DNA from: Macrostomum hystrix
Lineage: Eukaryota > Platyhelminthes > Macrostomidae
Assembly: GCA_950097015.1 (NCBI GenBank)
Contig: CATNEN010000003.1
Coordinates: forward strand, 682,001-746,000
DNA: 64,000 bases
Direction of reading: 5' to 3'
The position numbers were made by a program, and so were the translations under genes. Below, piece by piece: positions 45,901 to 57,900 of the stretch (its first letter is position 1; each line of letters begins with the position of its first letter). The notes beneath the pieces are model-generated. The model did no database searches. It was given only the letters and a program-made list of their open reading frames with translations, and was not told where the DNA came from.

Positions 45901-48900
45901 TATACACTTGGTCATCCAATATCAATAATCTATCTGTCAGCTCTCTCTCTCTCTCTATTTATCTCATACCTCACGCTCTCTATCCATCTCTTATCTCACC
46001 CTCTCTCTATCCATCTCTTATCTCACCCTCTCTCTACCCGTCTCTTATCTCAGCCTCTCTCTATCCATCTCTTATCTCACCCTCTCTCTACCCGTCTCTT
46101 ATCTCAGCCTCTCTCTATCCATCTCTTATCTCACCCTCTCTCTACCCGTCTCTTATCTCAGCCTCTCTCTATCCATCTCTTATCTCACCCTATCTCTATC
46201 CATCTCTTTTATCCATCACCCTCTCTTTATCCATCTCTTATCTCAGCCTATCTCTATCCATCTCTTATCTCACCCTCTCTGTCCATATCTTATCTCACCT
46301 TCTCTCTATCCATCTGTTATCTCACCGTTTCTATCAATCTCTTATCTCACCTCTCTATCCATCTGTTATCTCACTCTCTCTATCAATCTCTTATCTCACC
46401 CTCTCTCTACACATCTGTTATCTCACCCTCTCTCTACCCATCTCTTATCTCACCCTCTCTCTACCTATCTCCTATCTCAGGCAGTCACAGACCTGCACCA
46501 GACCCTTGGGGCAATCGCATCGATAGCTGCCTTGCAAATTCTTGCAAGTCGCTCCTCCGTAGCAGTCGCTTGTGCCGTCGCGGCATTCGTCAATGTCGGT
46601 GCAATTCTTGCCGTCGCCTGTGTAGCCCGGCTTGCAGATGCACCGATGCCCCGGTCGGAGGTATTCGCAGTTGGCATTCGGATGACAGCCGGCCGCGGCG
46701 CCGCCCTGATTGCACACATCCAACGGGATGCAGCTGACCCCGGATTTCAAGGCTAGCTCTGTGCACAGACAGTTGAAACCGCCTGGTGAGTTGGTGCATC
46801 TGAGGACATTGGAGCAGTGGAAGTAGTGGTTAAAATTGTTTCCTACGTGGTTTGCCTCCGAGTCTACCATCGCACTTCTCTCAGTCCACCTAAACTCCTT
46901 CCAAATCTACCCTTGTCTACTTCTTAGTCTACCCAATCTCCTTCCAAATCTGCCCTTGTCTACTTCTCAGTTTAACCAATCTCCTACCAAATCTACCCTG
47001 TCTACTTCTCAGTCTAACCGATCACCCTCCAAATCTACCCTGTCTACTTCTCAGTCAACCCTGTCTACTTCTCAGTCTAACCGATCTCCCTCCAAATCTA
47101 CCCTGTCTACTTCTCAGTCTAACCGATCTCCCTCCAAATCTACCCTGTCTACTTCTCAGTCAACCCTTGTATACTTCTCAGTCTACCCAATCTCCCTCCA
47201 AATCAACCCTTTTCTACTTCTCAGTCTAACCGATCTCCCTCCAAATCTACCCTGTCTACTTCTCAGTTTAACCAATCTCCTACCAAATCTACCCTGTCTA
47301 CTTCTCAGTCTAACCAATTTCTTTCCTAATCTACCGTGTCTACTTCTCAGTCTACCCAATCTCCTTCCAAATCTAACCTTGTCAACTTCTCAGTCAACAC
47401 TTTCTACTTCTCAGTCCACCCTGTCTACTTCTCGGCCTTCCCAATCTCCTTTCAAATCTACCCTATCTACTTCTCAGTCTACCCAATCTCCCTCTAAATC
47501 TACCCTGTCTACTTCTCAGTCTACCCGATCTCCCTCTAAATCTACCCTGTCTATTTCTCAGTCTACTCAATCTCCCTCTAAATCTACCCTGTCTACTTCT
47601 CAGTCTACCCGATCTCCCTCTAAATCTACCCTGTCTATTTCTCAGTCTACCCAATCTCCCTCTAAATCTACCCTGTCTACTTTTCAGTCAAGTCTTTTTA
47701 GTCTTCTCTGCCTACATCTTAGTCTACCATGTCTACTTATAGGTTTACCAGATCTTCTTCCGATTCCTTTTAACAGTCCTTACAGTTTTTGTTTACTTAG
47801 CCTTATTAGTCTAGCCCTTAATCTCCCGATGTTATTTTTCTAAGTCTACTCTGTTTCTCGGATTAAACGCATTTAAACGTTCAACAGCCACGGGCCAACA
47901 ACTCACTTAGAAATGAGCGGATCTCCGCACACGCCTGGCCTAAAGTACGGACTAGCCGGGTCGCATTCGTCATTGTCAACGCACAGGTTGCCCTCCTTGT
48001 GGAAGCCGGGCTTGCATTCGCAGTCGAAGCCGACAGGTGCGCGGGGCACGCAGGTAGAAGTGCCCAGATCGCATGTGTGAGTGCCAGCAGTGCAACTATT
48101 GTCCGCTATTATAAATAGAACATTTTGTAATTCGATTTTGCATCTCTCTACTGACAGTAGGCACAATGCGCGAAAGTGCTTAATAATGAACTACGCAAAT
48201 AAAAAATGCTTACGAAGACAGACTCGACCGTTGCCAACGTAGCCAGATTTGCAGATGCAGCGAGTGTAAGTGCCATCGAAATAGCAGGTGGCGTTGGCGC
48301 TGCACAAACCCGGGGTGCTGCACGGATTGCGCTCTGGTAAGCGAGAAGTTAATTGAAAATGCAATCGGATGCACTTTGAGCGATTGATTAAACTTTACGA
48401 AGATTTTTTTACCTTTTTTACCTAAAGTAATTATGTATCTTTAATAGCTTGTCACAGCAGAAGAAAAATTCGGAACTAAACTGCTGTCAATAGAGCTCGC
48501 ACCGGCGGGACACAGTGCCTGTGAGGTATGAGTCAGTCCAGGCCCACGGGCTTTGGTCTGCGATGCCTCACACCTGCAGCCGTTTTTTGAGCAGGCCTGG
48601 CAGGAAGGAGACCTGTACCTTCGGGTGCAGGAATCCCTCCAACGCTGTCCCGTCAGCTGACCCATGGGTACACGTCCCGCGAGTGTTCAAGGCTGACCCT
48701 AGGGCAGCCGGACAGAATGGGCAACAGCGCTGGATGACCCATCCAGGGCCTCCGGCCAAACTGGGTACCTCTAGCCCCGGCTGGAGGGATAGGTGTCACC
48801 CTTTGACCTTAACAGAGTATGTGGCTTGTCCGCAATTTTCGTGCACCTGTGCGTGATCAGGTACCTCTGGCTACGGCCCTGAGGGACAGGTGTCACCCTT

Positions 48901-51900
48901 TGACCTTAACAGGGTTTGCGGCCAGCCCGCAGGCCTCGGCGCCGGCTCAATGGCACCCTCCAATGTCCCAGTGTTGACCGTGCTGATGGACGCTTGGCCA
49001 GGGAGTAGTCTGGTCTCTTACGGTTCCTCCCGGTGGTCCTGGCATCCCACCCCGGGTTGTAACTTGTCTTTTTTGGCTGCCCCCGCTCAGTTTTGGGATC
49101 GCGGCTGAGCGGGTTATTCCTGCCTGTGTCTACAGGAAGCCCCTCTCTTCATTGCAGCTTTCAATGGCTTCTAGCCCTTCAACTGCTCCGGCCGAGGACA
49201 CCATGGTGCCTGAGGCCATACACGCTGCGGCGCCCGGGCTAGCTGGCCCCGCGACCGCCACAAATGCCGCGCTGCCCAACTCGCGCGATGACCGGGGCGC
49301 TAAGCGCTCCACCACCTCTGGAGCGGCAAAACGCCGTAGGCGCATGCTGGCCCACGGCACGTCGGCTCCATTGACCAAGGACCAGGCCCAGGCCAGAGGG
49401 GCCGAAGGGGCTCTGCCTAGGGCGGGGGCTGGGGCGGGGGGCCTTGTGCCTCCTGCCCAGGCTCCTGCACGGGGCGGAGCCCACGACGCCCCGAGGCCAG
49501 GGTCGCGGGCCAAGGAGGGCCCGGCGCCCATCCGGACGGCTGCCCGGCCCGAAGGAGAAGCGGAGGCGGAGGGCCCTGTGCCCACCGCCGACGCAGATCC
49601 CGAGGGTGGGGACGCCACCGGACAGGGCCCGGGACCACAAGCTACCTACGCCGCCATCGCACGTAGGCAACCTGCCGTCATCATCACCGGCAGAGACGGG
49701 AAAAGGCTGAGCAGCGAACAGCTCAGCGACATTTGCCGCAACATAGATGCTATGTTGTGGCAACTTCAACTGAAGGGCGAGCCCCTGGCGGTCGGCGCAA
49801 GCGCTACCAGGGAATCGTGCTTCGTCGTCTGGCCCGGCGATGCGGAATCGGGGCGGCGGCTCCTCGAGTTGCTGCCCACGCAGAGCTGGGCGGCTGGCCT
49901 CGAGTTCCTACGGGAGAACGAGCCACCAAAGACCAAGCGACACCGTATCTTCGTCCCGGCGAAAAGTGTCGTCACCAGCGCTGAGGACCTCCGCAGGGGC
50001 CTCATCGCGATGAACCGGGAGCTGCCGACAGCGGGCCTGATCGTGCACCGCACGATCCTGCGCCCCGACGGCACCGGTTTCACCGCCATTCTGGGCCTGT
50101 CCGAGCAATGGACACGCCGCTACCCAGATGGCGCCAACATTTGCATTGGTCTGTGGAAGACCAAAATCTTCGCCTTCGAGGCGGATAAAACCCGAGGTCA
50201 GACCGGGCCCACCACCGTACCGGCCAATGAAGGGTCCTCGGACCCCAAGGCTGGGACTGGGGGCAGGGCCCAGTCGTCCCGCCAAAAAAGGCCAGAGCGT
50301 GCCATCGCTGGCAGCTCTGAGCGTCGCCCCGCGCGTGTCACAAAGCGCCGGGGCCTTCTCCAGCGGGCCTCCGAGGTGGTGCGAACCGCCAAGATGGCCC
50401 AGCTGCGCGCTGAGATGCGCGGTGGCCCACCGGGGCAGGCGCCGCAACCAAGGGCTACGGGGGAGGCCTCAGAGGTGCCCAGCTCCATCGAGCAGGGCCC
50501 TTCGAGCGCCCCTCCCACGGCCCAGGGAGCGGTGTCGGCTCCAGTTGAGGGCGACTCTGGGCCTGGGCTCGGGGCCGGGGGCGGGGACTGGGCGGCTGAC
50601 GCCGTCGAGTTCCCGTCTCCGGCTCGGGGCCTGGGCACGGAGGAGCCCATGGCTACCGACATCGACCCGGAGGAGGAGGACCGCCTTCTGGCTGGGTCCC
50701 CCTCCAAGTAGACCTCTGCCTGCATGATGATCCCCGGAATATCATGTCTGCAAGTTAACACCCAGCACTGCGTGGCAGCATCAGTCAATCTGATGCGCAC
50801 GACAGAGCGCATGATGCCGGGCCTTGTACTTGTGCAGGAGCCCTGGCTATCAAAGAACAAGCCAAGCAACATTCCTGCTGGCTATGACTGCTTCTGCATG
50901 GCAGACTCTGTCCGCCCTAGATCACTGATCTATGCCGCAAAAGCCTTAAATGCGTGGATGAGACCCGATCTCTCTAACGGGGACATCTGCGTCATCCAAT
51001 CTGCACACATTGTGCCTAACAAGTTGACCCTCGTGGCATCCGCCTACCTGGCAGGCGACGCCCCCGTGGTTAGCGATACCCTCGTCGCCCTCTGTGAATT
51101 CGCCAGGGCACGAAACTTCGAGCTGCTCCTCGCGGGAGATGTAAACTCGCATCACACCCACTGGGGTAGCTCAAAAATCAATGACCGCGGCGAAGAGCTC
51201 CTGGCCTTCGTCAGCGGCACGCCTCTAAACTTCTGCAATGTGGGCAACACGCCCACTTTCGACAATGGGCGGTGGGCTGAGGTGCTTGACGTCACCCTGG
51301 CCTCACCCGGCATCCTCCCAAGGGTGCTGGGGTGGGAGGTGTGGGAGACCGAAAGCTCGCTCTCGGACCACCGTTTCATCCGTTTCAACATCGGCACCCC
51401 CGATAAGAAGCAAAAGCCTATTTGGAGGCGTAATGTCAGAAATACCGACTGGCCCGCGTTCAGCCAAAAGCTGCATGAGGGCCTTCGGGATTCTGACCCC
51501 TCCATGGCCATGGAAACCACGCAGGACCTGGATGGAGTGGCTGCCCTGCTGGGCGGCGCCATCACAGAGGCCTACGAAATGGCTTGCCCGCTCAAAGCCT
51601 ACAAAGGCAAAAAATCGGCCCCCTGGTGGAACCCCGAGCTCGGAGTCCTAAGACGCCGAGCTAAGGCTCTCCAGAGGAAGCTGAAAACCTCACACGACCC
51701 TGATGACAAAGAGGCCTATACTCGCGCCATCCATGAGTTTAAGGGCCGGGTCAGAAGGGCAAAAGCGGACAAGTGGCGACAATACTGCGAAGGGCTTGAG
51801 GGCTCGCGGCCCACGGCCCGCGTGGTAAAGGCGCTCACCAACGACCGCTTCTCCAAGCTCTCATCGATTAAAAAGCCGGACGGCTCGATCACTGAGCGCC

Positions 51901-54900
51901 CGGAGGAAACGCTCGAGCTTATGCTAGGGCATTTCTTCCCGAGTGTACCGGCGCACTTCGGCCCAGACGACCACTCGCGTGGAGGTCAGGGCCTGGCTCA
52001 GTCACTCGTTACGAATGACCGCATCGTTCGCGCGGCTAAGTCATTCAATCCTTTTAAAGCACCTGGGCCAGATGGTATATATCCGGCCTTTCTGCATGAA
52101 GCGGTTAAAAATGGCCGCTTCCTCCATCTCCTCTGCAGACTTCTACGGGCCTGCATCGTGCTGGGCTACGTACCAGCGCGGTGGCATGAAGCCCGGGTCG
52201 TCTTCATCCCGAAGCCCGCCAAAGGCGACTATCGCTCGGTCAAGTCTTATCGCCCGATAAGCTTGACTTCCACCTGCCTCAAGCTCATGGAAAGACTGGT
52301 GCTCTGGCGCCTTCTTACTGTAGAGCTAGGGCGGGCCCCGCTCTCACCAAACCAGCACGCCTTTCGGGCGGGCCGGTCCACGGAGAGCGCCCTCCACTGC
52401 ATTGTGGAGACTCTCGAGAAGGCAGTGCTGGGCAGCGGTTTTGCCCTGGCTGTTTTCCTTGATATTGAGGGGGCCTTCGATAACGTTATTTTCGAAGCCT
52501 TTGAGAAGGCCCTGGTTTCCAGGGCCACTCACCCCCACCTCGTCCGTTGGGTCATGTACATGATCCGGAATCGCCACGTGGTGGCCCACCTCGAAGGCAG
52601 GGTGCTCTCGGCACCTGTCCTAAAAGGAGGGCCCCAAGGTGGCGTCCTCACCCCACTGCTGTGGAATCTCGTCATGGATGAGCTGCTAAAAAGCACTCGG
52701 CCTGACCCAGTCCTGAAGGTGGGATATGCCGACGATGTGACCGCCATCTGCGCGGGCCCCTCGGCGGAAACCACCAGGGACCTCATTCAGGGCTTTATCA
52801 ACAGGGCGGTGCGCTGGGCGGACCAATGCGGGCTCCGACTCTCTGAGTCCAAGACCGTTGCGGTTATGTTTACCAGCAGGCTGCGCTGGACCATTGAGCC
52901 TCTGACTCTCTATGGCAAGAATATTGCCATGGAAAAGCAGGTCCGGTGCCTTGGTATCCTGCTAGACCATAGGCTTAACTGGACCCCGCACATTACCACA
53001 AAGGCCAAGAGGGCCCTGGCCATTCTGGCGCAAGTCAGGCGAGCCGTGGGCACCACTTGGGGGCTAACCCCCAAAAACCTTTGGTGGATTTACACGGCGA
53101 TCATTAGACCGTCAGTCGCTTACGCTGGCCTCATCTGGGCCAGTGCCATGAGCATCCAGAAAAACCTGGAGGCGCTTTATAGGGTGCAGGGCAGAGCCTG
53201 TCGCATGACGCTGGGCGCCCCACCCTCCACTCCCTTTGAAGGCATGAACGCTTTCCTCAACGCTACACCCATTGACATTTTTGTTAAGGGGGAAGCGGCA
53301 AAGTCCACCCGTCGTCTCCTTGATGCGGGTGTATCCTTCCAGAATTCGCGAGCCTTCTCGAAGCGCTCCCTTCTGCCCCACTCTGACCTCTGCCTGAAAA
53401 CTCTGGGCGAGTGCGGAGGGCTCACCATCCTTTCGGACGGGGCCCCGGCCACTTTACTCCGGAGCCACAGGTACAAAGTCAGCATCTTCCCTCGTAATGA
53501 GGTAAAGGACTGCTGGGATGACCCCGCAGTCCACTGTTACACTGACGGCTCCCTGATGAACGGTAAATCGGGATTCGGGGTGTGCGTCGCCTCGGGTGGC
53601 GAGGTCCTCTGGACCCACTCCCAACACTGTGGCAAGAGCTCAAGCGTTTTCCAAAACGAAATGCTCGCCATCAGTTTCTGTGCGGCTGAGCTGCGCCAGA
53701 GGCAGCTGGCTGGTCGGAGGATCTTTTTTCACTCCGACAGTCAAGCAGCCCTCAAGGCCCTCAGTCGCTGCACCTCTCGCTCCAGAACCACCTTGGACTG
53801 CAACACCCAGTTAAACGGTTTGGCGCAGTCTAACAAGGTGGAGCTGATGTGGATCCCTGGGCACGCCGGGCTCACAGGGAATGAGATGGCGGACGAGCTT
53901 GCAAAGGCTGGAGCAGCCAGCTCCCTGATGGGCCCGGGCCCGGAATCCCCGATCCCCGCCTCCGTTGTCAACTCCAGCATCAACCACTGGATGGAGACCC
54001 AGCACCGGAGGAGGTGGTCCAGCACCCTGAACTGTCGCCAGTCCAGGGCTGCGGTGCAAACCCCCTCTAGTAACCTGCGTAAGGCCTTACTCAGGCTAAA
54101 CCGCAGAGACCTGAGAGCAGTCACCATGGCCCTTTCGGGACATGGCTGCTTCACCAGACACCGCTACCTCCAAGGCCACGTGCCTGAGGAAACGTGTCCT
54201 TTCTGCTGCTCCGGCCGTGAAAACGCCGAGCATTTCATTTGCCACTGCCCGGCCTTCACCCGGGCTAGGCTAAAACACCTCGGGCCGGCACCGACTCTTG
54301 CCGAAGCCTGCTCGCCCGAGAACATCCCTCAGCTCGCCCACTTCCTCCGGGATACCGGCCGAGCTGATTTCTTCCCAGCCTATGGCGAGGAAGATCGCGC
54401 GGCGGAACCGACCGACGGACCACCCTGAGCGGCACCGCCTCGCTGGAGGCCGTCTGGCTGCCAGGGGTTAGCGATATGGGCGGCAACAGCCGCCTCCTCG
54501 CTGCGTCCGTCATGGAGGCCCCCTGCCGCTAAGTCAAGTAAGTCAAGCTGTCAATAGAATCTTAATTACACTACTGGCAGTAGAATTGATAGCATTCTAA
54601 TCTCACGATGAAAAGTAGAAAAAATCATCCTGATTACACTACTGACAGTAGAAATAAAAGGATCGTAATTACACTACTGACAGTAGAAATAGAAGAATTT
54701 TAATTACACTACTGACAGTAGAAATGAGGGCATCCTAATTACAGAAATAGTGGACTCACTGGCGCAGAAGAAGCCAGAGCCAGAATAGCCAGGCGGGCAG
54801 ACGCAGCTGTAACCGGGGTTCTGATTAATGCAGGTGGCAAGCTCGTGGCACTGATTGCGCGGCTTGTTCTTGTCACACTCGTCCACATCGTCGCAGTTGG

Positions 54901-57900
54901 TGCCGTTGCCAAGGAGGCCGGCGCTGCAGCGGCAGTCGAAGCTGCCAGGCGTGTTGACGCACAGAGCGTTCTTGTCACAGTTGGCTGTACCACTGAGGCA
55001 TTCATCAACGTCCTGACAGTCGATGCCATCGCCGATGTAGCCTTTGCGGCAGGCACAGGAGTAGCTGCCCTGAGTGTTGGTACAGGTGGCCGTAGAGTGG
55101 CATCTGTTCAGCGACGGACTGTCGCACTCGTTGATGTCCTCGCACTTGCCGGCCTTCAACTGGGCGCCCGGAGCGCAGGGGCAGGAGAAGCCGCCGGGTA
55201 GGTTGACGCACACCGTCAGGCTCTGGCCGGCGCAGGAGCGCGGATCCAGGCACTCGTTGATGTCGTTGCAGAAGGTGCGACCGTCGCCAACGAAGCCGGC
55301 GCCGCACTGGCAGGCGTAGGAGCCCGGAGTATTTCGACAGTTGGCGTGCTGGACGCACTTATGCGTGCCGCTCGCGCACTCGTCGATGTCGCGACAATTG
55401 TCGTAGCCGTTGCCCTGGTAACCGGGGTTACAGGCGCAGGCGTAGCCCTGGGGTGTGTACACGCAGCGAGCGTTGGCGTCGCACAGGGATTTGGCGCGGC
55501 AATCGCCAACGTCTGCGGGTGCGCGAATAATTGTTGCAGTTTTTGTTGTTCTAGAAGCACTAGAAAAGTCTCTTAAAGTCTTTGCTGTTCAAAGGACCAT
55601 TATATAAAATTCTTCTTCTTTTTATTTGCAGAAGGCTGTGGGCAATGGCACATCATTCGGAGACATTAGACCTGTAGCCAGCGAGGAGGCAATTCCGCCC
55701 ATTCCGCTGACTCCTAGCAAACATGCACAGTGAGAGTGCAGGTACCGTACGCAAGCACTCGCTCACACAAGTGTGTACACCTGCCCTGACTTTCTCATCG
55801 TTAGGCAGTTTACACTCTCACTGTGGCTTTAGAGGTTGTTAGAGGCTATTTGTTAATCAGAATTCCTCACCATCGCAGGTGGCTACACCGTCGCCGCGGT
55901 AGCCTGGCTTGCAGGCGCAGCTGAAGCTGCCATCAGTGTTGGAGCACTTGGCGTTCTGGTGGCAGTTACTCTTGCCAGTGGCGCATTCGTTGACGTCGCG
56001 GCAGCTGACACCGTCGCCCATGTAGCCCTGCTTGCACAGGCAGTAGAAGCTGCCAGGGTTATTAGTACAGATGGCGTGATCCTTGTCGCAGTTGTGTGTG
56101 CCCTCCATGCACTCGTTGATGTCGTAGCACTGGAAGCCGCTGCCACGATAGCCGGCAGGGCACTGGCAGGTGATCTGCTGATCAGCCCAGCTGCACAGAG
56201 CCACAGAGCCGCAGCCGCCATTGTTAAATAGGCAGGGATTGTCGCCCTTGATGCAGGTCTTACCGTCGCCAATATAGCCGCTGGGACATTCGCAACGGTA
56301 GGAGCCAAGCGTGTTGATGCAGCGAGCGTTGGAGGCGCACGCGGCGCTGCCCAGTTTGCATTCGTTCAGGTCGCAGAAGTTGTAACCGTCGCCGTCATAG
56401 TTAGTGGGACATTCGCAACGGTAAGAGCCGGCCGTGTTTATACAGTCGGCCAGACGATGACACGGCTGCTGACGTCCGGAACATTCGTCGACGTCGACGC
56501 AGCGACCTCCGATGTCGGTGTAGCCGGAGCGGCACCAGCAGGAGTTGTTGCGCAGGCAGAGGCCGTAGGGTCCGCATTTGCAGGCGTTTTGAGTGCTGAC
56601 ACACTTGCCACTGGCCGAGTCCAAGCGGTAGCCATCGGCACATTCGCACCTGTGTGATCAGGTCTTGTCAATGTGACTGGTGTCCATGCTGCTTTGTCTA
56701 TAGTGTTTGTGCTAATAGTCCATGTTTCTATAGTCAATGGGACTATTTTCGGGGGGGCTGAGTGGTAAAGCGGTTAATGCATTTTGCCTCTCGCAACAAG
56801 GTCCCTGAGCTCGATTCCACGGCGAGGCCACATTCATTTGGGGCGCAGCCGCGGAGAGAAGGCTTGGAGGCTTGTCCTGCAATTTACGCCCTTAATTGAT
56901 TATAATTAATAATTGATTACACCTGTCCCAATCGGGCCAGATGTGCAGCCGACAGTACAGCCGACAGTACAGCTATTGCGCGGCGCATCTGAAGGCTGCG
57001 TACAGCTGTTCAGTCCATAGACTGGGGGGACGCCACACCCTCAATTATCCCAGCTAATGCTGGTACCCATTTAACAGCTGGGTGAACTAAAACAATGCAG
57101 AGTTAAGTGTCTTGCTAAAGGACACAAATTGTTTCAGTGGAATCGGGAATCGAACCCCCGACCTTCAAGTCGTGAGTCCGACGCCCTAACCAGTAGTTTC
57201 TGTAGCTAGGCTACAACCTTATGCCCTTGAGGACCAACCTCCAAGGTACGGTGAAAGTGTACATTGCCTGACGATGAGAAAGTCAGGGCAGATGTACACA
57301 CCTGTGTGAGCGTGTGCCTGCATACGGTATCTGTGTCCATGTGTGCTCAGGAGTCAGCGGAATGAACAGAATTGCCTCCTCGCTGGCTTCGGTTCTAGTG
57401 TCTCCAAATGATGTGCCATTGCCCGCAGGCCTCCTGCAATTTTATTAGTATGGGTCTATAGTCCATGTTTCATAGTCTGTGTTTCTATCATTACCTGTAT
57501 CCGCCAACTAGTTCAACGCATCGTCCGTGATCACTGTCGCAGTCATTCAGCAGCGGATTGTCGCACTCGCGAATATCGACGCAGTTGCCAGCCTGGTTAA
57601 AGTGCAATCCAGAGTTGCAGACGCATCCGGCGCCGCCGTTGGCGCCCTGGCAGGTGGAATTCGCGGGGCATTTGACGCCGATGCAGGCGTCTTGAACTTG
57701 GACGCAGCGCAGAGTGCCACCGGGCCCAACGGAGGCGGTGAAGGCCGGTTCCAGGCACTGGCAGGAGCCGGACTGGAGGCGAAGCGAATAAATTGAATGA
57801 AAAATGAGCGACTGGCTACTGTGAGTAGCTGAATTCTAGGTTAATTATCAAGAATAATTCTCACCTTGCAGTAGGCTCCCACAGGGCATTCTGTATCCTT

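Larger units (their letters stand above)
48495..54546 (+). mobile_element. Full-length non-LTR retrotransposon, I/R1-type with RNase H (6052 bp)
   Basis: A complete two-ORF element inserted in an intron of the giant gene, antisense to it. It is bounded by a perfect 12 bp target duplication GCTGTCAATAGA (48483-48494 and 54547-54558). The 5' UTR is about 670 bp, ORF1 is 49164-50711, ORF2 is 50724-54428, and a short 3' UTR ends in repeats of TAAGTCAAG rather than poly(A). The GC content is much higher than in the flanks. An RNase H domain after the RT and a C-terminal Cys/His motif place it in the I/R1/LOA group; the exact clade is not resolved. Both ORFs are uninterrupted, so it is young and may be active. 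Confidence 0.95.

Noticed and set aside
46836-47843. 335-codon Ser/Thr/Pro-rich ORF, mucin-like in composition
   Set aside because: It is the plus strand of a 42 bp intronic minisatellite in a minus-strand gene; composition follows the repeat.
49130-50872. Minus-strand ORFs of 162-224 codons
   Set aside because: Antisense shadows of GC-rich retrotransposon ORF1.
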